Assembly (NCBI RefSeq): GCF_031846515.1
Contig: NZ_JAVRHO010000044.1
Span: 1-10,518, forward strand
Length of the DNA stretch: 10,518 nt
Source of the DNA: Autumnicola lenta
GTDB taxonomy: Bacteria > Bacteroidota > Bacteroidia > Flavobacteriales > Flavobacteriaceae
Direction of reading: 5' to 3'
Shown: positions 5,195 to 10,518 of the stretch, piece by piece
Layout: every line of letters starts with the position of its first letter
Position numbering within the stretch: position 1 is the stretch's first letter
The notes under the pieces: generated by a model
Database searches by the model: none
What the model saw: the letters and a program-made list of their open reading frames with translations, nothing else
What the model was told of the DNA's origin: nothing
Made by a program: the position numbers and the translations under genes

Positions 5195-5695
5195 ATGCCG
5201 AGAATAGAATTACGGACTGAAATTAAAGCGGACAAAAAAATTGTTTTTGATCTTTCACGAAGTATTGATCTACATAAGATATCTACGGAGCATACAAAGG
5301 AAACCGCAATTGCGGGAAAAACCAGCGGATTAATCGGACTTAATGAAAGTGTGACCTGGAGAGCGAAACATTTTGGTATTTATCAAAACTTGACTTCGAA
5401 AATTACCGAATTTAATCGACCGACTTACTTTGCCGACGAAATGGTAAAAGGAGCATTTCGTAAGTTTAAGCACGAACACCATTTTTCAGACTTAAATGGT
5501 GGTACTGTAATGACCGATATTTTTGATTATCAATCACCATTGGGAATTTTGGGATTATTAGCAGACAAAATATTCCTCAAAAAATATATGATTGATTTAC
5601 TCGAAGAGCGGAATAGAATTGTAAAAGAGTTTGCGGAATCGGATAAGTGGAAAGAACTTGTTACTGATAAAAAAACGTATGGTAACAACATATAA
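5195..5695 (+). CDS. SRPBCC (START/Bet v1-like) family protein (cassette 11)
   Basis: This 166-residue cytoplasmic protein is of the SRPBCC ligand-binding superfamily. The opening strand (PRIELRTEIKADKKIVFDLSR) is the usual SRPBCC first strand and helix. It is followed by an ETAIAGKTSGLIGLNESVTW segment, a WRAKHFGIYQNLTSKITEF strand pair, a RPTYFADEM...GAFRKFKHEHHF segment, a TVMTDIFDYQSPLG strand and a long C-terminal helix (LLEERNRIVKEFAE). I recall this order from Bacteroidota SRPBCC proteins annotated without known ligand. The fold binds hydrophobic ligands in a deep pocket; the substrate here is unknown. An in-frame ATG at 5111 lies inside the preceding attC. The ATG at 5195, 21 nt after GTT at 5174 with AAAAAA before it, is preferred. 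The last residues (TYGNNI) and the stop lie in the closing attC. Confidence 0.88.
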   Translation: MPRIELRTEIKADKKIVFDLSRSIDLHKISTEHTKETAIAGKTSGLIGLNESVTWRAKHFGIYQNLTSKITEFNRPTYFADEMVKGAFRKFKHEHHFSDLNGGTVMTDIFDYQSPLGILGLLADKIFLKKYMIDLLEERNRIVKEFAESDKWKELVTDKKTYGNNI

Positions 5696-5810
5696 AAACA
5701 ATGCTTAATTTGTTCTTGAATCGAAATTCTGTGCTCGCTTGCACAGCGGATTGTCCTGCGGACAATCACGCGCGCTGGCTCGCACTGTTTTTATACGAGA
5801 CGTTGTGAAA
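5677..5810 (+). repeat. attC-like site 11 (cassette 11 / cassette 12)
   Basis: R'' is GTATGGTAAC at 5677-5686, complementary to GTTACCATAC at 5174. R' is GTTGTGAAA at 5802-5810. The central hairpin is at 5749-5767, flanked by GCG on the left and CGC on the right. The spacer is CGAGAC. The gene at 5195 ends inside this site. Confidence 0.9.
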
Positions 5811-6149
5811 AATGCCTCTGACAAAAAAAACGCAAGAAAATTTAAAACTAACTCGGATAAAAAACTGACTTTCAAAATGCCATTTTTGGAAGGAAAGATA
5901 AATTAATTTTAAAAAGATAAATGGCGACGGACTTCACACTCAAACGGAGAAAAAAAGAAACGCGAAAAATATCATTTTTGAGAGGTAAGAAAAATTTATT
6001 TTAAAACTAAACTGTAACGGATTTTCTCACTCGGACGGACAAAAAAGAGAACGCAAATTTGCCCTTTTTGAGAGGTAAGAAAATATAACATTAAATTTGA
6101 AACGCAGCGGATTGAATAGCGGATCGGCTCACTCAGGCGGGAGGCACTA
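5802..6149 (+). mobile_element. Cassette 12: geneless cassette, family C, with internal tandem repeats
   Basis: The body starts GTTGTGAAAAATGCC at 5802 and closes with TTTCACAAC at 6150. It contains three imperfect tandem units with a period of about 91 bp. Landmarks are CATTTTTGGAAGG at 5881, CATTTTTGAGAGGTAAG at 5973 and CCTTTTTGAGAGGTAAG at 6063, each followed by an A/T-rich stretch, an ACGGA motif and, in units 1 and 2, CACTC plus a purine-rich run. A 27-codon basic frame (5921-6004) is open here and in cassette 18, but the four differences between the copies all change amino acids, so coding is unconvincing. Confidence 0.72.
5881..6149 (+). repeat. Three ~91-bp imperfect tandem repeats inside cassette 12
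   Basis: Units start near 5881, 5973 and 6063 (spacing 92 and 90 bp). Shared blocks are TTTTTG(A)GAGGTAAGAAAA, ACGGA and ACTC(A/G)GGCGG/ACGGA-type purine runs. The third unit is the most diverged at its 3' end, where it merges into the attC arm. The array is repeated in cassette 18. Confidence 0.55.
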
Positions 6150-6285
6150 TTTCACAACACTGTATAAAAAAAATGCTCAAACCAGTCTCAATTCGAAAAT
6201 CCGTGCTTGCTTGCAACGCCTGATTGTCCTGCGGACAATCAAGCTCGCCAGCTCGCACTATTTTTTATACGGGACGTTGGCACTA
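6150..6285 (+). repeat. attC-like site 12 (cassette 12 / cassette 13), A-rich L arm variant
   Basis: R'' is TTTCACAAC at 6150-6158 and R' is GTTGGCACTA at 6276-6285. The L'' arm reads TATAAAAAAAATGC and the L' arm GCACTATTTTTTATA. The usual C:G pair of the L stem is replaced by A:T on both sides, a compensatory change shared with site 18. The central hairpin is at 6222-6240. Confidence 0.88.
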
Positions 6286-6298
6286 ATTTGAAAATACT

Positions 6299-7006
6299 AT
6301 GAAAAAGACATTAGGATTTTTAATTTTAATTCTGACTTTGACATTCCAAAGTTGCACAAAGGGGGAAGATGACTTGATTAGTCAAAATTGTGAAATAGAC
6401 TGCACAGAAATCATTGGAAAATTAATGACTGACTTTGGAACCACTCCAATTGCAAATCATAAAGTAACAGTTATATGGGACAATACAAGATTCGCTTCTG
6501 GAACTGTTAGAACAAAAGCAACTACAAGGACTGATTCCAATGGCGAATTTTATTTAAAGTTTTTTATTCGCGATGATGAATTAAATGAAGGAATCCATAG
6601 ATTGTATTATGACGAATTAAATGGTGATGAATTTCTTCGTGCGGATTTGAATGGAATTACGATATATCCAACTATTCGTGATACTATTATGCTCCGAAAT
6701 CATAATGTTCCTAAAAAAGCATTTTTGAATCTAAGTATAATGAATTTGGATGACCTACAGGAAGGTGATAGTTTCTCAACAAATTTTAAAAACTTAAGTC
6801 CTATTGGATTTTCTCAATCGGTCGGTGGATCTATTAATCCTTGGTCTAATGACTCTGAAAACGATAGATTAATTGAGATTGCAGCAAATCAACCTGTAAT
6901 TCTAGAAATTATTAGGGATATAAATGATGTGATTACAAGAGAAAGTGACACATTATTTGTGAACTCAGGAACCACCTTTAATTATACAGTGGATTTTAAT
7001 AATTAA
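6299..7006 (+). CDS. Predicted lipoprotein with a beta-sandwich-like domain (cassette 13)
   Basis: The protein has 235 residues: N-terminal KK, a hydrophobic core (LGFLILILTLTF) and a lipobox FQS-C with Cys19, then TKGEDD, an acidic linker typical of Bacteroidota surface-exposed lipoproteins. Residues about 38-105 (IIGKLMTDFGTTPIANHKVTV, TRTDSNGEFYLKFFI, GIHRLYYD) read like a carboxypeptidase-regulatory/transthyretin-like beta-sandwich: GKL..D...PI.NHKVTV..., then T.TDSNGEF, as in CarboxypepD_reg-type domains. The C-terminal half, about 110-235, is also beta-rich with no motif I recognise. The ATG is 23 nt after GTT at 6276. The stop is 5 nt before the closing arm TAGTGCCAAC at 7012. It is the longest single gene among the one-gene cassettes. 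The lipoprotein call is firm, the domain call moderate and the function unknown. Confidence 0.86.
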   Translation: MKKTLGFLILILTLTFQSCTKGEDDLISQNCEIDCTEIIGKLMTDFGTTPIANHKVTVIWDNTRFASGTVRTKATTRTDSNGEFYLKFFIRDDELNEGIHRLYYDELNGDEFLRADLNGITIYPTIRDTIMLRNHNVPKKAFLNLSIMNLDDLQEGDSFSTNFKNLSPIGFSQSVGGSINPWSNDSENDRLIEIAANQPVILEIIRDINDVITRESDTLFVNSGTTFNYTVDFNN

Positions 7007-7011
7007 AAAAC

Positions 7012-7147
7012 TAGTGCCAACAATATATAAAAACAATGCTCAAACCTGTGCTAAATCGAAAGTCCGTGCTCGCTTGCAACGCCTGATTGTCCTGCGGACA
7101 ATCAAGCTCGCCAGCTCGCACAGTTTTTATACGAGACGTTGTGAGTT
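7012..7147 (+). repeat. attC-like site 13 (cassette 13 / cassette 14)
   Basis: R'' is TAGTGCCAAC at 7012-7021, complementary to GTTGGCACTA at 6276. R' is GTTGTGAGTT at 7138-7147. The central hairpin is at 7085-7103 and the spacer is CGAGAC. Confidence 0.9.
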
Positions 7148-7390
7148 ATTGCAAAACGGAGGGAAGCGTGGTCGCCAAATTTTGATTTTTTTTGCTAATT
7201 TCATTTTCCAAGGGAAGAAAAAAAAGCTACGGGTTAGCATCCTCACTCTGCCGCAATTGGCGCTTTTTTTTGGTATTTTTGGATGTTTTGGCTTGTGAAT
7301 AATCGGACTTTTAACCGCAGTTTATTATCTGGAAAAAGTATTTATATTGGGCATTTTTAGGTCTCTATGCTGCGGACAAAAATAAACAAC
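7138..7390 (+). mobile_element. Cassette 14: geneless cassette, family A
   Basis: The body starts GTTGTGAGTTATTGC and closes with AACTCACAAC at 7391. It is nearly identical to the neighbouring cassette 15, except for a block at about 7178-7215 and small indels. One indel (GGGCATTTTTAGG against GGACAATTTTTAGG) shifts the frame that looks open in cassette 15, which rules out a shared protein. A promoter-like TTTA...TATATTGG pair is at 7321-7350. Confidence 0.75.
7218..7271 (+). terminator. A-tract/T-tract hairpin of family A, copy 4
   Basis: Eight A followed by GC (7218-7227) pair with GC followed by eight T (7262-7271). The inner segment carries GCCGCAATTGGC, where copies 1 and 3 have GCCGCAAGTGGC. 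Confidence 0.5.
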
Positions 7391-7527
7391 AACTCACAAC
7401 AGCATATAAAAACAATGCTTAAGTCAGTTCAAATTCGAAACGCCGGTGCTCGCTTGCAACGCCTGATTGTCCTGCGGACAATCACGCTCGCCAGCTCGCA
7501 CAGTTTTTATACGAGACGTTGTGAGTT
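7391..7527 (+). repeat. attC-like site 14 (cassette 14 / cassette 15)
   Basis: R'' is AACTCACAAC at 7391-7400 and R' is GTTGTGAGTT at 7518-7527. Because cassettes 14 and 15 belong to the same family, this is the one site of the array whose two outer arms are fully complementary. The central hairpin is at 7465-7483 and the spacer is CGAGAC. Confidence 0.9.
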
Positions 7528-7769
7528 ATTGCAAAACGGAGGGAAGCGTGGTCGCCATATTTTAGATGATCAGCAACTGTAGTTTTTTTGGGGATGAAAA
7601 AAAGCTACGGGTTAGCATCCTCACTCTGTCGCAAGTGGCGCTTTTTTTAGGTATTTTTGGATGTTTTGGCTTGTGAATAATCGGACTTTTAACCGCAGTT
7701 TATTATCTGGAAAAAGTATTTATATTGGACAATTTTTAGGCCTCTATGCTGCGGACAAAAATAAACAAC
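7518..7769 (+). mobile_element. Cassette 15: geneless cassette, family A
   Basis: The body is a near-duplicate of cassette 14, starting GTTGTGAGTTATTGC, but its attC is nearly identical to that of cassette 10, not that of cassette 14. The frame open at 7661-7924 runs through the attC into the next cassette and is not conserved in cassettes 10 or 14, so I reject it as a gene. A promoter-like TTTA at 7699 and TATATTGG at 7721 point toward the lipoprotein gene at 7917. Confidence 0.75.
7597..7648 (+). terminator. A-tract/T-tract hairpin of family A, copy 5
   Basis: Seven A followed by GC (7597-7605) pair with GC followed by seven T (7640-7648). Again the two tracts match in length although the length differs from copies 1, 2 and 4. 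Confidence 0.5.
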
Positions 7770-7904
7770 AACTCACAACAGCATATAAAAACAATGCTAA
7801 GGCTTGTTCCGGCTCGAAAATCCGTGGCTGCTTGCAGCGTCGGATTTTCCTGCGGAAAATCAAGCTCGCCCGCAGCACAGTTTTTATACGGGACGTTGTG
7901 CAAA
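7770..7904 (+). repeat. attC-like site 15 (cassette 15 / cassette 16)
   Basis: R'' is AACTCACAAC at 7770-7779 and R' is GTTGTGCAAA at 7895-7904. The central hairpin is GATTTTCC-TGC-GGAAAATC at 7843-7861. It differs by one base from site 10 apart from the R' arm. Confidence 0.9.
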
Positions 7905-7916
7905 AGTTAAAAAAAG

Positions 7917-8300
7917 ATGTATAAATATAGATTTCTACTTTTACTGGGGCTTATGGTTTCTTGCAGTTCGAACGTGACTGAGTTCGGAAATTCGGAACTA
8001 ATGCAAAAACACAATCCTATTACCAATTCCCAGTTGAAAGAGAATAATAGTGATTTTGACAATGATACTGTGAGACTGGTGGGGGAATTACACCTTGACT
8101 TGGAGAACAAAGGGATTTTCTTGGATTCACACAAGATATGGATTGATTCTTTTAAGCCCGCTTCGGATCTGGATACCATCTGGGAATATATGAACGGGAA
8201 AGAAATTGAAATTATTGGACTGTATCAATCTGGTCAAAGCGGACATTTGGGATTTTATGACGGACAGTTAAAAGAAGTGTATTATATTAAAACCAAGTAA
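7917..8300 (+). CDS. Small predicted lipoprotein, unknown function (cassette 16)
   Basis: The protein has 127 residues: basic start, hydrophobic stretch (FLLLLGLM) and lipobox MVS-C with Cys16, followed by Ser-Ser-Asn. A low-complexity Asn/Asp/Ser linker of about 35 residues leads to a compact domain of about 75 residues (VRLVGELHLDLENKGIFLDS, KIWID, GKEIEIIGLYQSGQSGHLG, KEVYYIK). Its strand pattern suggests a small beta-barrel, possibly OB-like. That is a guess from the pattern alone. The ATG is 22 nt after GTT at 7895. The stop is 6 nt before the closing arm TTTGCACAAC at 8307. It is the only gene in its cassette (7896-8432). Confidence 0.84.
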   Translation: MYKYRFLLLLGLMVSCSSNVTEFGNSELMQKHNPITNSQLKENNSDFDNDTVRLVGELHLDLENKGIFLDSHKIWIDSFKPASDLDTIWEYMNGKEIEIIGLYQSGQSGHLGFYDGQLKEVYYIKTK

Positions 8301-8306
8301 AAAACC

Positions 8307-8440
8307 TTTGCACAACACTATATAAAAACAATGCTAAAACCTGTCTTGAATCGAAAGTCTGTGCTCGCTTGCTTTGCGGATTGTCCTGCGGACAATCAAG
8401 CGCGCCAGCTCGCACAGTTTTTATACGAGACGTTATGCGC
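8307..8440 (+). repeat. attC-like site 16 (cassette 16 / cassette 17)
   Basis: R'' is TTTGCACAAC at 8307-8316, complementary to GTTGTGCAAA at 7895. R' is GTTATGCGC at 8432-8440. The central hairpin is at 8389-8407 with GCG and CGC flanks. The spacer is CGAGAC. Confidence 0.9.
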
Positions 8441-8457
8441 AATCGCAAAACAAAAAA

Positions 8458-8871
8458 ATGAATGTAAATTTTAGAGACAAATTAACAGAAGATGAGGTTG
8501 TTAACCTATTATCAGAACAGCTTCAAAAGGAAGGCTGGACAATAACGAAACAATGTTTTGGGCAAACTCGTGGAAATGATATTGAAGCAATAAAAGATGA
8601 AAAAAAATTAATTATTGAGGCAAAAGGAGCAAAATCAAATGATTATTCTCCTACCAAAAAAAGAGATTATTTTAAAAGTGGTCAAATAAAATCACATTTT
8701 GGGAGAGCAATTGTAAAAATAATGTCAGAAATTGAGAAAAATCCGGAGTTCATTTATGGAATTGCTCACCCTGATGATCCATTAATAAGGAAAACCATAG
8801 GGAAAATAATTCCACAACTCGAAGGATTAAATATTAAACATTATTGGGTAAAAAAAGATGATAAAATATAG
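8458..8871 (+). CDS. PD-(D/E)XK nuclease-like protein, first gene of a two-gene cassette (cassette 17)
   Basis: The protein has 137 residues and is soluble. An N-terminal helix with Glu13 (TEDEVVNLLSEQLQKEGW) is followed by a strand with Asp41 (TRGNDIEAI) and then a LIIEAKG strand carrying Glu54 and Lys56. The E...D-x12-E-x-K arrangement is the catalytic core of PD-(D/E)XK nucleases (restriction endonuclease-like fold). A later SGQIKSHFGRAIVKIMSE helix and IKHYWVKKDD strand complete a short, single-domain enzyme. It probably cuts nucleic acid; specificity is unknown. An in-frame ATG at 8374 lies in the preceding attC. The ATG at 8458, 26 nt after GTT at 8432, is preferred. It overlaps the next gene by 14 bp, implying coupling. 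Nuclease plus AlbA_2 partner in a mobile cassette suggests an anti-phage or anti-plasmid unit, which is inference. Confidence 0.83.
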   Translation: MNVNFRDKLTEDEVVNLLSEQLQKEGWTITKQCFGQTRGNDIEAIKDEKKLIIEAKGAKSNDYSPTKKRDYFKSGQIKSHFGRAIVKIMSEIEKNPEFIYGIAHPDDPLIRKTIGKIIPQLEGLNIKHYWVKKDDKI

Positions 8872-9937
8872 AGTAAAAGGAAATTTTCTATCAGACAATA
8901 ATAAAGTTCAAAATATAAATTCCGATTTTTTTGAAAAGCATAATAACCCCTTTAAAGCAAGAAATAAAGCTGTTCAGTATTTCAGAAATTTCATTGAATT
9001 ATTATTAATTGATTTTAAAGCAGATTTTGATAAAATTTTTCAACAAAAAAACTCAATTGAGATAGATGGAAATATTCTCGAATACGTCTCGAAATATGGA
9101 TTAAGTCTTGAATACACATTCGATGAAGTCCAATTTCATTTAATTGATTTTTGCGGCGAAATAGATGCTGACACATACGACAATATAGCTATAGGGTTAG
9201 AAAGTGAATTGGAGTATTACAACAAGCATTCATTTGAATATAAAAATTCACAAAAAATTACCTATTGCAATCAAGGAGAATGGATCGAAGGTTTTACTGA
9301 AGATGAACCCAATACATTTGAGATTTTAGAAACCACTACCAAGTTTGAGGATAAATCAAAACCATATTGGTGGCTTAGTCTAGATGAAAAGAAGAATTTA
9401 TTAAAAAGTATAATCCAAGATGCTCAAATTGAAAAATCTTTAATTGTTGGGGAAAACAGTTTTACAGAATATAAACCTGCATTACTATATAATTTCAAAA
9501 CAAAAAAGGCTTCCATTGGAGTGAAAAACGTAATCGCTAAAGTTATCTGTAGTTTCTTAAATTCAAATGGTGGCAAACTCTATATTGGTATAAATGATAA
9601 TGGAGAAATTCAGGGATTAGATTATGATTTTTCTCTTAAAAATAAGGAAGATGAATTTGACTTTTTTAGAATTGAATTTGATAATATGTTATTTCAATTT
9701 TTTGACAAAAGCGTTTATCATTTTATAAAGGCAGATTTTAATTTCGATTATGAAAAACCATTTTTCTTGGTATCTGTAAAACCAAGCGATAATCCAGTTT
9801 TCTTAGTCAACCATAAAGATGGTCAAAAAGAATTTTACATTAGAACAACTACTTCATCAATCAAAATTAATGATCTCCAAGAGGTTGTGAAATATTGTAT
9901 TTCACATTGGAATAATCGTAATAGCGACAGCGCATAA
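8858..9937 (+). CDS. AlbA_2/Schlafen-domain protein, second gene of a two-gene cassette (cassette 17)
   Basis: The protein has 359 residues and no membrane segment. Residues about 1-165 form an N-terminal region I do not recognise, helical at first (FKARNKAVQYFRNFIELLLIDF) and then acidic and beta-rich. Residues about 195-335 match the AlbA_2 (Schlafen-type) pattern: ENSFTEYKPAL with Glu204 and Lys206, AKVICSFLNSNGGKLYIGI with Asn235, Asn237, Gly238 and Gly239, then NDNGEIQGLDYD. The late FYIRTTTSSIKIND strand is typical of the end of this domain. In animal Schlafens the related core acts as an RNase. Bacterial AlbA_2 proteins are variously transcription factors and defence components, so the activity here is open. 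The ATG lies 14 bp inside the nuclease gene. The TAA is inside the closing arm GCGCATAAC (9930-9938), so the gene fills its cassette completely. Confidence 0.85.
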   Translation: MIKYRVKGNFLSDNNKVQNINSDFFEKHNNPFKARNKAVQYFRNFIELLLIDFKADFDKIFQQKNSIEIDGNILEYVSKYGLSLEYTFDEVQFHLIDFCGEIDADTYDNIAIGLESELEYYNKHSFEYKNSQKITYCNQGEWIEGFTEDEPNTFEILETTTKFEDKSKPYWWLSLDEKKNLLKSIIQDAQIEKSLIVGENSFTEYKPALLYNFKTKKASIGVKNVIAKVICSFLNSNGGKLYIGINDNGEIQGLDYDFSLKNKEDEFDFFRIEFDNMLFQFFDKSVYHFIKADFNFDYEKPFFLVSVKPSDNPVFLVNHKDGQKEFYIRTTTSSIKINDLQEVVKYCISHWNNRNSDSA

Positions 9938-10065
9938 CACTGTATAAAAACAATGCTTAATTTAGTCTTGATTCGAATGTCTGTGCGTACTTGCTGCATC
10001 TGATTGTCCTGCGGACAATCATCGCCGGCAATCGACGCACTGTTTTTATACGGGGCGTTGTGAAA
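9930..10065 (+). repeat. attC-like site 17 (cassette 17 / cassette 18)
   Basis: R'' is GCGCATAAC at 9930-9938, complementary to GTTATGCGC at 8432; the match continues to 13 of 15 bases. R' is GTTGTGAAA at 10057-10065. The central hairpin is at 10002-10020. The right half (ATCGCCGGCAATCGACGCAC) resembles only site 6, and the spacer is CGGGGC. Confidence 0.9.
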
Positions 10066-10406
10066 AATGCCTCTGACAAACAAAACGCAGGAAAAATAAA
10101 AACTAACCCGGATAAAAATCTGACTTTTAAAATGCCGTTTTTGGAAGGAAAGATAAATCGAGTTTAAAAAGATAAATGGCGACGGAATTCTCACTCAAAC
10201 GGAGAAAACAAGAAACGCGAAAAATATCATTTTTGAGAGGTAAGAAAAATTCATTTTAAAACTAAACTGTAACGGATTTTCTCACTCGGACGGACAAAAA
10301 AAGAGAACCGATATTTGCCCTTTTTGAGAGGTAAGAAAATATAAACTTTAAATTTGAAACGCAGCGGATTGAATAGCGGATCGGCTCACTCAGGCGGGAG
10401 GCACTA
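10057..10406 (+). mobile_element. Cassette 18: geneless cassette, family C
   Basis: The body starts GTTGTGAAAAATGCC and closes with TTTCACAAC at 10407. It is a close copy of cassette 12 with the same three ~91-bp units; GAGAGGTAAG marks units 2 and 3. The 27-codon frame of cassette 12 is present (10177-10260) with four replacements. A neighbouring frame is shifted by one extra A in a poly-A run. No convincing gene. Confidence 0.72.
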
Positions 10407-10518
10407 TTTCACAACAACGTATAAAAAAAATGCTCAAAACTGTCTTAATTCGAAACTCCGTGCTCGCTTGCAACGCCCGATTGTCCTGCGGACAATCAAG
10501 CTCGCCAGCTCGCACTAT
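10407..10518 (+). repeat. attC-like site 18, truncated by the window end
   Basis: R'' is TTTCACAAC at 10407-10415, the L'' variant TATAAAAAAAATGC is as in site 12, and the central hairpin is at 10479-10497. The sequence stops inside the L' arm (GCACTAT), so the following cassette is not seen. Confidence 0.85.

Larger units (their letters stand above)
1..10518 (+). mobile_element. Integron-type gene cassette array of 18 cassettes, no integrase in view
   Basis: Eighteen head-to-tail units begin with GTTR at 4, 371, 741, 1362, 1695, 2295, 2631, 3138, 3810, 4798, 5174, 5802, 6276, 7138, 7518, 7895, 8432 and 10057. Each ends with an arm of 8-10 bp that is the exact reverse complement of its own beginning, followed by a 120-130 bp imperfect palindrome. 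That is the signature of cassettes excised and inserted as circles through an attC site cut between G and TT. All 11 credible genes are on the + strand, one or two per cassette. Nine cassettes have no credible gene. Classical attC sites end in GTTRRRY and their bottom strand is recombined by IntI. Here only GTTR is constant, so the cognate recombinase could be a divergent IntI-like tyrosine recombinase. An array without integrase (a CALIN) is possible, but the window is too short to decide. Confidence 0.9.

Noticed and set aside
5025..5207. Plus-strand frames made mostly of attC sequence (also 223-462, 320-523, 571-756, 6097-6291, 7014-7298, 7367-7582)
   Set aside because: They consist of the same repeat read in one of its open frames plus unconserved flanks; no gene features.
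7661..7924. 87-codon plus-strand frame over cassette 15 and its attC
   Set aside because: Cassette 14 has an indel and cassette 10 a stop in the corresponding stretch, and the second half is attC translation.
1..10518. CRISPR array
   Set aside because: The repeats are ~130 bp, spaced by 210 to 1500 bp with genes between, and vary at their ends; this is not a CRISPR layout.
1..10518. Dispersed MITE or insertion-sequence copies as explanation for the repeats
   Set aside because: MITE insertion would give direct target duplications around each repeat. Instead, inverted pairs lie at the two ends of each inter-repeat segment, and all repeats share one orientation.
1..10518. Integrase gene, attI site, tRNA or rRNA
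   Set aside because: No frame in the window encodes a tyrosine recombinase, and no RNA gene is recognisable; both ends of the window lie inside the array.

Overview
The window is an uninterrupted integron-type gene-cassette array. It holds 18 head-to-tail units (16 complete, the first nearly so, the last truncated by the window end), all in the same orientation. They are separated by 17 complete attC-like recombination sites of about 131-137 bp, plus a partial site at the right edge. No integrase, attI site, rRNA, tRNA, CRISPR array or insertion sequence is visible, so the platform, if there is one, lies outside the window. The AT-rich DNA, the A-rich leaders without Shine-Dalgarno sequences, the Bacteroidota-style lipoproteins and a SRPBCC protein of a type familiar from Flavobacteriia point to a Bacteroidota (probably flavobacterial) host. 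This is inference from style, not a species call.

The decisive evidence is that every cassette starts with GTTR plus 5-6 variable bases and ends with the exact reverse complement of its own start (8-10 bp in all 18 cassettes). Examples are GTTGCCAGTA at 741 with TACTGGCAAC at 1236, and GTTGGCACTA at 6276 with TAGTGCCAAC at 7012. Within any one site of the array the two arms come from different cassettes and usually do not match beyond AAC/GTT. This is what is expected if each unit was a circle carrying one attC that was opened between G and TT. Inside each site, the L arms TATAAAAACAATGC and GCAC(T/A)GTTTTTATA pair, a CGGGAC/CGAGAC spacer precedes GTT, and a central GATTGTCC-TGC-GGACAATC hairpin shows compensatory changes. 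One site (4671-4807) has an unrelated sequence with the same architecture.

Layout: cassettes 1 and 2 (4-741) hold no gene. Cassette 3 holds a lipoprotein (757-1221), cassette 4 no gene, cassette 5 a two-TM protein (1719-2165), cassette 6 no gene. Cassette 7 holds a three-TM protein (2738-3043), cassette 8 a two-TM protein (3159-3677), cassette 9 two unknown genes (3845-4634). Cassette 10 holds no gene, cassette 11 a SRPBCC protein (5195-5695), cassette 12 no gene. Cassette 13 holds a lipoprotein with a beta-sandwich-like region (6299-7006), cassettes 14 and 15 no gene, cassette 16 a small lipoprotein (7917-8300). Cassette 17 holds an overlapping gene pair, a PD-(D/E)XK nuclease-like protein and an AlbA_2/Schlafen-type protein (8458-9937), which is a plausible defence module. 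Cassette 18 holds no gene.

Half of the cassettes carry no convincing gene and fall into three recurring families: A (cassettes 1, 2, 10, 14, 15), with a hairpin flanked by an A-tract and a T-tract; B (4, 6); and C (12, 18), with three ~91-bp imperfect tandem repeats. In eight of nine coding cassettes the first ATG lies 16-35 nt from the cassette start, so promoters are probably supplied from outside the cassette. Six of the nine coding cassettes encode lipoproteins or membrane proteins. The genes do not form a pathway; they are an assortment of independently acquired accessory functions.
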